The position numbers and the translations under genes were made by a program. Shown in pieces: positions 3,872 through 10,145 of a stretch of 10,145 bases of DNA. Numbering within the stretch: the first letter of the stretch is position 1; the number at the start of each line of letters is the position of its first letter. The notes beneath the pieces were generated by a model. It was given only the letters and a program-made list of their open reading frames with translations, was not told the origin of the DNA and did not search any database. This stretch comes from an uncultured Clostridia bacterium (GTDB lineage Bacteria > Bacillota > Clostridia > Oscillospirales > CAG-272): assembly GCA_947304475.1 (NCBI GenBank), contig CAMZBE010000020.1, positions 1 through 10,145 of the forward strand, read 5' to 3'.

Positions 3872-5575
3872 TCACTCCCCGCTCTTCGGGAGGGTGTACC
3901 AGGTCTGCAGATATCCGTCGAGCCGGGATTGCTTCGTCTTGATGACCGACGCGTATTTCGTCGTGATAAAATCAGAGCCGGCTTCGTGATGCTCGTGCTT
4001 CATAATATCGTGCCAACGGCTTTGACGATCGACCACGCCGAACAGATCGTCGACCGCCTTGTCGCGTCCGTAGAGGATGCCGTTGTAAATGATGTCGAGC
4101 ATCCGGTCGGTACCCTGGTTGTAGGTCGTGGTACGGTACTTGGTCACGGTCTCCAAAAACTCTCTGCGGATTTCGGCGGAGTGCTCGGTGCAGTACTGGA
4201 TGTACGCCGAGAGCGCTCTTACCTTACGGATATTGGTGTTGACGTTGATGGCGCCGGCGTCGCCGGTATTGTCGATGATCGTGTTATACGTCCGATCGGA
4301 GTCGACCTTCGGGCAAGGGACCACCGAATACAGGTAGTTCATCGCCTGGATGGTATTGTCCTCCAGGTCGCCGAGCAGACCTACGCCGAGGAACAGCACT
4401 TCGTTCTGGGCAAATTTCGTGAGATGATACGCTTTGCCGGGCGCCTCCGGCGTGTTGCTGGAGTGAGTGGCGCTGGTCGACAGAGAGCCCGCGCCTGCGA
4501 ACACCTTCGACACCGCGTCGAAGATCTCGTTCAGTCCCGCTTCTTCGGAACTGCTTGCGTATTGAATCCACTGTTTGCCGTAATACGGACTCGACTCGTC
4601 CTCGATGGTATATTCCTTGGTCAGCGGGGCGTTGGCGGAATAGATGAATCCGACCGAACTCTTTCCGCCGTACTCGTCCGCGAGGATGCCGAGTTGATCG
4701 TAGATCGAGTCCTGAGAGTTGCCGTCCTTGTCCTCCCAGATCGCCGCGCAGAGTTTGCCGAGAACGTCGTAGGTCCAGTCTCCCTTCTCCACGAGGTCGA
4801 AGAAGAAGGTCGTGAGTTTCTCGCCCGTGCCGAGCGTCTCTCCCTCTCCGAGGATAAACGGCGCGAGTTTTGCGGCGTTCGCGTCCATCAGGTCCATATT
4901 GAAGGGCAGGACCGTCACCGAGCGAAGGAGTTCGAGGAAGTAATCTCCGCCGAGGACGTAAGCGCGGTCGCCGGTGAGAGACATATTCTCCATCCAGGTC
5001 TTCAGCCACCCGTTGGTTCCGAAATCAAAGAACCCGTTCGGGATCGACTTGACGTCCTTGAAACTGCCGTTCAGAAGTTCCAGGTTGATATCGTAGAGCA
5101 GACTGACGAACAGGTCGGGAGCATCGGGATCCTTTCCCTTGACGAGAACGTCGATCTTCGGCGCCTGCTGTTCGTAGTATTGAGTCCAGAATTCGTACGT
5201 GATCGTCAGACCGAGCAGATCGCGCGCCGCCTTATTCCGTTCGTAGACCATCGCTTCGATCTCGGGCGTGATGCCGTCCACGACCGTGTCGGGACCTGCC
5301 AGATAGATGTTATTTTTCGACGTTTTCACACCGTTCCGGCTGATGTCGCACTCGATCTTCAGCGAACGGTCTTTTTCGGTGATCATCAGGATCTTGGGCG
5401 CGATCTCCTCCCACTTATCGGCGGTGGCTTGCGTCGCCTGAGCGGTCGTCCCGGACGGCGATGCGGGTTCGGTCGTCGCGTCCGACGTCTTGCCGCCCCT
5501 GTCGCATGACGCGAGCGCAAAGACCGAGAAGACGAAGCACAAGATCAGGAGCAGGGAAAGCATGCTTTTTTTCAT
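3872..5575 (-). CDS. Extracellular solute-binding lipoprotein, paralog 1 (SBP family 1-like)
   Basis: The product is 567 residues. A lipoprotein signal (MKK, hydrophobic 5-20, lipobox LASC with Cys24) is followed by a Ser/Thr/Ala-rich linker (about 28-52). The body resembles extracellular solute-binding proteins of carbohydrate ABC transporters: YERNKAARDLLGLTITYEFW (111-130), TGDRAYVLGGDYF (201-213), LPFNMDLMDA (223-232, the YFNK equivalent), GDWTYDVLGKLC (265-276), a calcium-loop-like DKDGNSQDSIYDQLGI (282-297) and VVPCPKVD (418-425). The C-terminus has TYNQGTDRMLDIIY (484-497) and WYTLPK. It would sit on the outer face of the membrane and deliver a ligand, probably a sugar or glycoside, to a permease encoded elsewhere. 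I chose ATG 5575, not an upstream ATG at 5761, because AAGGAGA lies 7 bases upstream and the signal peptide starts there; 5761 lies upstream of the promoter. It is the most diverged of the three full copies. Confidence 0.93.
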   Translation of the reverse strand: MKKSMLSLLLILCFVFSVFALASCDRGGKTSDATTEPASPSGTTAQATQATADKWEEIAPKILMITEKDRSLKIECDISRNGVKTSKNNIYLAGPDTVVDGITPEIEAMVYERNKAARDLLGLTITYEFWTQYYEQQAPKIDVLVKGKDPDAPDLFVSLLYDINLELLNGSFKDVKSIPNGFFDFGTNGWLKTWMENMSLTGDRAYVLGGDYFLELLRSVTVLPFNMDLMDANAAKLAPFILGEGETLGTGEKLTTFFFDLVEKGDWTYDVLGKLCAAIWEDKDGNSQDSIYDQLGILADEYGGKSSVGFIYSANAPLTKEYTIEDESSPYYGKQWIQYASSSEEAGLNEIFDAVSKVFAGAGSLSTSATHSSNTPEAPGKAYHLTKFAQNEVLFLGVGLLGDLEDNTIQAMNYLYSVVPCPKVDSDRTYNTIIDNTGDAGAINVNTNIRKVRALSAYIQYCTEHSAEIRREFLETVTKYRTTTYNQGTDRMLDIIYNGILYGRDKAVDDLFGVVDRQSRWHDIMKHEHHEAGSDFITTKYASVIKTKQSRLDGYLQTWYTLPKSGE

Positions 5576-5581
5576 AATGGT

Positions 5582-5588
5582 TCTCCTT
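5582..5588 (-). promoter_or_regulatory. Ribosome binding site that fixes the start of paralog 1
   Basis: The minus strand reads AAGGAGA followed by ACCATTATG. It selects the ATG at 5573-5575, which begins a lipoprotein signal peptide, over the ATG 186 bases upstream. Confidence 0.85.
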
Positions 5589-5683
5589 ATAGTGGTTTGA
5601 CTGATCAATAAAACGTTTGCGGGATCGGTCGGGACCGCGATACTCTCCGTCCCCTGCCCCGACCAAACGCCCTCTTTGATTTG

Positions 5684-5712
5684 ATTGTACCTTATTTTTT
5701 GAAGAAATGCAA
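5684..5712 (-). promoter_or_regulatory. Sigma-70-type promoter of solute-binding paralog 1
   Basis: On the minus strand the -35 TTGCAT (complement of 5707-5712) is followed by a 17-base spacer and -10 TACAAT (complement of 5684-5689). Transcription would start near 5677, giving a leader of about 100 bases. GGTCGGG (5627-5633) and CCCGACC (5658-5664) could form a stem within that leader. Confidence 0.75.
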
Positions 5713-5854
5713 GAAAAATCTGTATTCCAAGTTCAGAAACAGCGACGTGAACAAAAAACAAATCGGATAATTGTGCAAGCAGCCGATCGTTCCGGCTTGA
5801 AAAAGAGGTGGAGCGGAAGACGTCGGTGGCGTCCTTCCCCCGGTTACGTTCCGG

Positions 5855-7561
5855 TCAGTTCTCCTCGATCTTCGGAAGCGTGTACCACTTTTTCAGGTAC
5901 GTGTCAAGCACGGTCTGCTTCGTCGAACGGTTCGCCTCGTACTGCGACGAAATGAAGTCGGAACCCGCCTGGAAGTGCTGATGCCTCATCAGTCCGTGCC
6001 ACCGGTTGTTGCTGTCGCCCACCAGATCGTCGACCGTCTTGTCGCGCCCGTAACGGATGGCGTCGTAGATGATGTCGAGCATCCGGTCGGTTCCCTGGTC
6101 GTATGTCGTGACTTTGTACTTCATCACGATCTGCAGGAACTGATTGCGGATCGGGGGCGAATTCTCGGTGCAGTACTGCAGGTACGCCGTCAGCGCCTTT
6201 GCCTTCGGGGCCTTGATGTTTACGTTGATCGCCCCGGCGTCTCCGGTGCTGTAAATGATCGTATTGTATTTGTTGGCAACGTCGGTCTTCGGGCAGGGGA
6301 CGACCGAATAGAGGTCGTCCATGTTCTGAAACACCTCGTCTTCGAGCCCGCCGAGCAGACACACGCCGGTAAAGAGCAGATCGCCGGAGGCGAATTTGGT
6401 GTGATGGTACGCGATACCCGGGGCTTCCGGAGTGTTGCTGGAGAAATTGTAACTGGTTGACAGGGAGCCGGAACCGTCAAACACGGATTTCACCTTCTCG
6501 AAGATCAGGTTAAGCCCCTCCGACGTATCGGCGTACTTGATCCATTGTTTACCGTTATATGCGCTGCTCTCGTCCTCGATGCGGTAAACCTCGGTCAGCG
6601 TTTCACCGCAGGAATAGATGAAACTGCCCGCACACTGCCCGCCGTCGCCGTATTCGTCGCCGATGATGCCGAGTTGATCACGGATCGAGTCCTGTCCGTC
6701 ACCGTCTTTATCCACCCAGATCGCCTCGCAGAGTTTGCCGAGGACGTCCCAGGTCCATCCCCCCTGTTCCACGAGGTCGAAGAAACGGGGCGTAAGCGTT
6801 TCTCCCGTGCCGAGCGTCTCCCCCTCTTCAAGGATCACCGGCGCGAGTTTTTCGGCGCTCGCGTCCATCAAGGTCATATTGAAGGGCAATACCGGAACGG
6901 CGCGGAACACGTCGAGAAAATAGTCGCTGCCGAGAATGTAGCCGCGGTCGCCGGTGAACGACAAGGTCTCCATCCACGTTTCAAGCCACCCCTTGGTCGA
7001 GAAGTCGAAGAACGAGTTCGGGATGGTCCACACGTCCTTGAAGGTCCCGTTCAGCAGTTCGATGTTCAGTTCGTTCAGCATATTGACGAACAGATCGGGC
7101 GCGGTGGGATCCTTCCCCTTGACGGCGATGTCGATCTTTTCCGCCTGTTTGCCCCAGGATTCGCTCCAGAAGACGAATTCGGTCGAGACGTGCAGAAGGT
7201 CCCTTGCCGCCTTGTTGCGTTCGTAGACCATCTGCTCGATCAGTGGCGTCACGCCGTCCACAACGGTGTCCGGTCCCTTCAGATAGACGTCGTTTTTCGA
7301 CGCCTTCTCCGCCGATACGTTGCTGCTGCACTCGATCCGGAGACTCCGCGCGCTCTCCGCGAGCATCGTAATCTTGGGGGCAAGGATCTCCCATTTGTCG
7401 GTGGTGGATGCGGTCGTCTGATCCGCCGTACCGGTCGCCGCGGGTTCGGTCGCGGGCGCGGTGGTTCCGCTCGTCCCGCCGTCCTTTTTGCAGGAGGCGA
7501 GGGCAAAAACCGAAAGGATCAAGAACAGGGCAAGGAGCAGGGATACGATTCGTTTTTTCAT
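5855..7561 (-). CDS. Extracellular solute-binding lipoprotein, paralog 2 (SBP family 1-like)
   Basis: The product is 568 residues with the same plan as its neighbours. The lipoprotein signal ends in LASC (Cys24). A Thr/Ala-rich linker (GTSGTTAPATEPAATGTADQ) precedes the folded body. Shared blocks include MVYERNKAARDLL, TGDRGYILGSDYF, LPFNMTLMDA, GGWTWDVLGKLCEAIW, the calcium-loop-like DKDGDGQDSIRDQLGI, VVPCPKTD and a nearly invariant C-terminal block KYKVTTYDQGTDRMLDIIYD. It ends WYTLPKIEEN. GAGGAGA (complement of 7568-7574) lies 6 bases before the ATG at 7559-7561. In the conserved DQLG loop it has Arg where the neighbours have Tyr (SIRDQ against SIYDQ). The gene has its own promoter and is separated from paralog 1 by 279 bases without a convincing terminator, so some read-through is possible. 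Ligand unknown; carbohydrate is the family expectation. Confidence 0.94.
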   Translation of the reverse strand: MKKRIVSLLLALFLILSVFALASCKKDGGTSGTTAPATEPAATGTADQTTASTTDKWEILAPKITMLAESARSLRIECSSNVSAEKASKNDVYLKGPDTVVDGVTPLIEQMVYERNKAARDLLHVSTEFVFWSESWGKQAEKIDIAVKGKDPTAPDLFVNMLNELNIELLNGTFKDVWTIPNSFFDFSTKGWLETWMETLSFTGDRGYILGSDYFLDVFRAVPVLPFNMTLMDASAEKLAPVILEEGETLGTGETLTPRFFDLVEQGGWTWDVLGKLCEAIWVDKDGDGQDSIRDQLGIIGDEYGDGGQCAGSFIYSCGETLTEVYRIEDESSAYNGKQWIKYADTSEGLNLIFEKVKSVFDGSGSLSTSYNFSSNTPEAPGIAYHHTKFASGDLLFTGVCLLGGLEDEVFQNMDDLYSVVPCPKTDVANKYNTIIYSTGDAGAINVNIKAPKAKALTAYLQYCTENSPPIRNQFLQIVMKYKVTTYDQGTDRMLDIIYDAIRYGRDKTVDDLVGDSNNRWHGLMRHQHFQAGSDFISSQYEANRSTKQTVLDTYLKKWYTLPKIEEN

Positions 7562-7597
7562 CGGGCTTCTCCTCGTCGTTTTTCGGGCGACTGTTTT

Positions 7598-7614
7598 CGG
7601 GCTCTGCGAACCCG
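7598..7614 (-). promoter_or_regulatory. Hairpin in the leader of paralog 2
   Basis: On the minus strand CGGGTTC, loop GCA and GAGCCCG form a 7-bp stem including one G-U pair. It sits between the predicted transcription start (near 7652) and the ribosome site (7568-7574). It could be a regulatory or mRNA-stabilising stem; on the plus strand it is followed by TTTTTG and could terminate antisense transcripts. Confidence 0.4.
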
Positions 7615-7658
7615 TTTTTGCGGTCCCGCCGCTTTGAAAACTCTTCCCATTGTTAAAA

Positions 7659-7687
7659 ATTATACTTCAATTTTGCAAAGAAAGCAA
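7659..7687 (-). promoter_or_regulatory. Sigma-70-type promoter of solute-binding paralog 2
   Basis: On the minus strand the -35 TTGCTT (complement of 7682-7687), a 17-base spacer and a perfect -10 TATAAT (complement of 7659-7664) give a strong promoter. The leader would be about 90 bases. The stretch 7688-7833 between this and the next terminator shows nothing else recognisable. Confidence 0.85.
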
Positions 7688-7833
7688 TAGCAATCGCGTT
7701 TTTTGACCAAAAAAGAGCAATTTTGAGGAGAATATAGCGCAAAAGTTGTGTAATGATCCGTACGCCCCTTCCCTGCCGCCTACGGGCTCCTCTTTTCTTA
7801 CGATACGGCGGGGCGCGCCGGAAAGCGAAGGCA

Positions 7834-7867
7834 AAAAGAAAACGCCCCACGTGGGGCGTTTTCTTTT
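7834..7867. terminator. Perfect 17-bp palindromic terminator after paralog 3
   Basis: AAAAGAAAACGCCCCAC (7834-7850) is followed directly by its exact reverse complement (7851-7867). In RNA the tip would be about a 4-base loop and each strand ends GCGTTTTCTTTT. It lies 20 bases past the stop of paralog 3 and separates the two transcription units. Confidence 0.92.
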
Positions 7868-7886
7868 CGGTTACCCGGTCTTCCGG

Positions 7887-9584
7887 TCAGTCGGATCCGG
7901 ACGTCGGGAGCGAATACCAGGTCTTCATTACGACGTCGAGCGCCGCCTGTTTCCTCGTGACCGTCTCCCTGACCTGCTGGGCGATGTAGTCGGAACCGAC
8001 GAGGAAAAGACCGGTTCGCATCAATCCGTGCCAACGCGGTTCCTCGTTGCGGTCTTCAACCATCTTGTCGCGTCCCCAGAGGATGGAGTCGTAGATGATG
8101 TCGAGCATCCGGTCGGTGCCCTGGTCGTAGGTCGTCACTTTGTACTTCATTACGATTTGCAGATACTGATTGCGGATCGCGGGCGAGTGTTCGGTGCAGT
8201 ACTGCAGGTACGCAGAGAGCACTCTCGCCTTGCGGGGGTTGGCGTTGACGTTGATCGCGCCCGCGTCGGCGCTGTTGAAGATAACCGTGTTATACGAATA
8301 GGTAGCGTCGGCTTTCGGACAGGGAACGACCGAGTAGAGGTCGTCCATTTCCTGGAACACCTTGTCTTCCAGTCCGCCGATCGCGCAGACGCCCGCAAAG
8401 AGCACTCCGCGTTCGGCGAATTTGGTATGATGGTACGCAAGCCCGGCGTTTTCCGGCGTGTTGTTCGAACGATTTCCGTCGGTCGAAAGGGAGCCGGGGC
8501 CCTCGAACACGGATTTTACCTTATCGAAGATCAGGGCGATCGCCGTCGTATCGGTCGAATACCGCAGCCATTGTTTGCCGTTGTACGGGTTGCTTTCGTC
8601 CTCGATCGTGTACGCCTCGATCAGTTCCGTACCGCAGGAGTAGACGAACGCCGCCGCGGCTTCCCCGCCGAAGGTGTCGGCGATGATTCCGAGTTGATCG
8701 TAGATCGAGTCCTGCCCGTCTCCGTCCTTGTCCACCCAGATCGCCTCGCACATTTCGCCGAGAACGTCCCATGTCCAGCCGCCCTGCTCGACCAGGTCGA
8801 AGAAACGGGGGGTAAGGTTCTCACCCTCTCCGAGCGTTTCGTCGGCGCCGAGGATCGCCGGGGCGAGTTTTGCGGCGTTCTCGTCCATCATGGTCATATT
8901 GAAGGGGAGCACGTTCGTCGAACGGAAAATATCCATAAAGTAGTCGCTCCCGAGGACGTAGGCGCGGTCGCCCGTGAACGACAGGTTCTCCATCCACTCC
9001 GTGAGCCAGCCACCGGCGGAGAAATCGAAGAACGCGTTGGGGATCGACCGCACGTCCTTGAAAGCCCCGTTGAGCAATTCGACGTGCAGGTCGTAAATCA
9101 TGTTGACGAAGAGGTCGGGCGCGTCGGGCGCCTTCCCTTTGACGAGGGTATCGATCTGGGGCGCCTGGCTTCCCCAGCCGTAGTCCCACAGAATGAATTC
9201 GACCTTCGTGCCGAGCAGGTCGTCCGCCGCCTTGTTGCGTTCGTAGACCATCTGTTCGATCTTGGGCGTCTCGCCGTCCGTGACGGAGTCCGGTCCCTTC
9301 AGGTAAACGTCGTTCTTCGACGTTTTCACCGAGGTAAAATCGTTGATACTGCACTCGATCTTGAGCGTGCGGTCGCGCTCCGTGATCATACGGATCTTGG
9401 GCGCGATGCTCTCCCATTTGTCGGTGACGGCTTCGGTCGCCTGATCCGCCCCGCCGGTCACCCCGAATGCGGTCTCGGGCGCGGTGGTTTCGGTCGTTTT
9501 GCCGCCCTTTTCGCAGGACGCGAACGCCAGAAGCGAAAGGATCGTGCACAGAACGAGAAGCAGGGTTACGGTTCTTTTTTTCAT
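7887..9584 (-). CDS. Extracellular solute-binding lipoprotein, paralog 3 (SBP family 1-like)
   Basis: The product is 565 residues. The signal peptide ends in FASC (Cys24), with Phe rather than Leu at -3, a less typical but tolerated lipobox. A Thr/Gly/Ala-rich linker (TTETTAPETAFGVTGGADQA) follows. The body has MVYERNKAADDLLG, TGDRAYVLGSDYF, LPFNMTMMDE, GGWTWDVLGEMCEAIW, DKDGDGQDSIYDQLGI, VVPCPKAD and the invariant KYKVTTYDQGTDRMLDIIYD block, ending WYSLPTSGSD. By eye it is closer to paralog 2 than to paralog 1, with well over half the residues identical. I chose ATG 9582-9584 (MKKRTVT) over the ATG 24 bases upstream because GAGGGAGA lies just before it and the signal peptide starts there. 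The gap to the upstream paralog is only 68 bases with no clear promoter or terminator, so these two are probably one transcript. Confidence 0.94.
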   Translation of the reverse strand: MKKRTVTLLLVLCTILSLLAFASCEKGGKTTETTAPETAFGVTGGADQATEAVTDKWESIAPKIRMITERDRTLKIECSINDFTSVKTSKNDVYLKGPDSVTDGETPKIEQMVYERNKAADDLLGTKVEFILWDYGWGSQAPQIDTLVKGKAPDAPDLFVNMIYDLHVELLNGAFKDVRSIPNAFFDFSAGGWLTEWMENLSFTGDRAYVLGSDYFMDIFRSTNVLPFNMTMMDENAAKLAPAILGADETLGEGENLTPRFFDLVEQGGWTWDVLGEMCEAIWVDKDGDGQDSIYDQLGIIADTFGGEAAAAFVYSCGTELIEAYTIEDESNPYNGKQWLRYSTDTTAIALIFDKVKSVFEGPGSLSTDGNRSNNTPENAGLAYHHTKFAERGVLFAGVCAIGGLEDKVFQEMDDLYSVVPCPKADATYSYNTVIFNSADAGAINVNANPRKARVLSAYLQYCTEHSPAIRNQYLQIVMKYKVTTYDQGTDRMLDIIYDSILWGRDKMVEDRNEEPRWHGLMRTGLFLVGSDYIAQQVRETVTRKQAALDVVMKTWYSLPTSGSD

Positions 9585-9652
9585 GTTTTTCTCCCTCACA
9601 ACGCGCACCCGAAAGCGAACATTTTTATTGATCGTGTTTCAGGACGTCCCGG

Positions 9653-10145
9653 TCAATCTCCGGTCTTGGGCAGCGTGTACCACGTTCTCATCACTTCGTC
9701 GAGTTTTTTCTGTTTGCCCGTGACGTTCGCCGTATACAGCGTCGAAATATAGGTGGAGCCGACGGTGAACTGTTCCTTCCGCATCTGCCCGTGCCAGCGC
9801 GGATCCATATTCAGACCTTCGACGATATAATCGCGCGCCCAGTTGATATGGTCGTAGATCAGGTCGAGCATCCGGTCGGTGCCCTGATCGTAGGTCGTGA
9901 CCTTGTATTTCATCACGATCTGCAAAAACTGTTCGCGGATCGCGCCCGAGTGTTCGGTGCAGTACTGCAGGTACGCCGTCAGCGCCTTCGCCTTGACGGG
10001 TTTGACGTTGACGTTGATCGCGCCGACGTCGCCGCTGTTATAAATGATCGTGTTGTACTCCTTGGACGCGTCCGCCTTCGGGCAGGGGACGACCGAGTAA
10101 ATATCGCGCATCTCCTGAATGGTATCGTTCTCAAGCGCGCCGAGC
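9653..10145 (-). CDS. Extracellular solute-binding lipoprotein, paralog 4 (partial, C-terminal part)
   Basis: The reading frame is open from the window edge to TGA at 9653-9655, giving about 163 C-terminal residues. It begins in LGALENDTIQEMRDIYSVVPCPK, equivalent to LGDLEDNTIQAMNYLYSVVPCPK in paralog 1. It includes the shared KYKVTTYDQGTDRMLDLIYD block and ends WYTLPKTGD. The N-terminus, signal peptide and ligand-facing first lobe lie beyond the window. It is the most upstream member seen in this minus-strand array, so the array, and possibly permease genes, may continue past the edge. The internal ATG at 10111 is not the start, because conserved sequence continues upstream of it. Confidence 0.93.
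   Translation of the reverse strand, partial: LGALENDTIQEMRDIYSVVPCPKADASKEYNTIIYNSGDVGAINVNVKPVKAKALTAYLQYCTEHSGAIREQFLQIVMKYKVTTYDQGTDRMLDLIYDHINWARDYIVEGLNMDPRWHGQMRKEQFTVGSTYISTLYTANVTGKQKKLDEVMRTWYTLPKTGD

Noticed and set aside
3929..5509. Long plus-strand open frame (526 codons) opposite paralog 1
   Set aside because: It is the antisense shadow of a conserved lipoprotein gene with strong third-position G/C bias. It has no signal peptide, domain or ribosome site, and similar shadows appear opposite the other paralogs.
6545..7690. Plus-strand open frame of 381 codons opposite paralog 2
   Set aside because: It is an antisense shadow overlapping the promoter and signal peptide of paralog 2, with no independent coding evidence.
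7746..9752. Very long plus-strand open frame (668 codons) opposite paralog 3
   Set aside because: It runs through a terminator palindrome and two genes, is rich in Arg/Val/Asp as expected for an antisense frame, and its repeats (VDDVEHPVG) only mirror the conserved DRMLDIIY block.

Overview
The window looks like chromosomal DNA of an anaerobic, gut-type Bacillota (Clostridia). The evidence is strong Shine-Dalgarno sites, sigma-70-type promoters (TTGNNN-16/17-TATAAT), a TTG start, Clostridia-style solute-binding lipoproteins and an XRE regulator. The clade is inferred; no marker gene fixes it.

Region 1 (1-3770) is an accessory patchwork beginning at the 3' end of a tRNA gene (1-33). A fragment resembling the T-arm and acceptor 3' strand of that tRNA recurs in the same orientation at 334-354, 2933-2952 and 3745-3765. 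The first two copies form the right end of a roughly 257-bp dispersed repeat (97-354 and 2697-2952) that also carries a perfect 13-bp inverted repeat. The third sits on a truncated remnant (3722-3765). Between these sites lie an XRE-family regulator (minus strand), an unusual multi-hairpin element (1808-2003) that runs into the promoter of a Nudix hydrolase, and a short AT-rich cassette. The cassette has an Rhs-core remnant (3495-3665) followed by a small membrane protein gene, the order expected of an Rhs toxin tail and its immunity gene. The layout suggests stepwise accretion beside a tRNA gene, although no integrase is visible.

Region 2 (3822-10145) is higher in G+C by eye and wholly minus strand. 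It holds a tandem array of four paralogous lipoproteins of about 565-568 residues, the last cut by the window edge. They resemble extracellular solute-binding proteins of carbohydrate ABC transporters, but no permease or ATPase gene lies among them. The two downstream members (CDS ends at 3872 and 5855) each have their own strong promoter and leader. The member ending at 7887 follows the partial one after 68 bp and may be co-transcribed with it. Strong hairpin terminators close the array at 3822-3847 and separate members at 7834-7867.

The two regions do not obviously cooperate. Region 1 looks like a tRNA-side hotspot for small cassettes; region 2 looks like a nutrient-capture locus expanded by tandem duplication.
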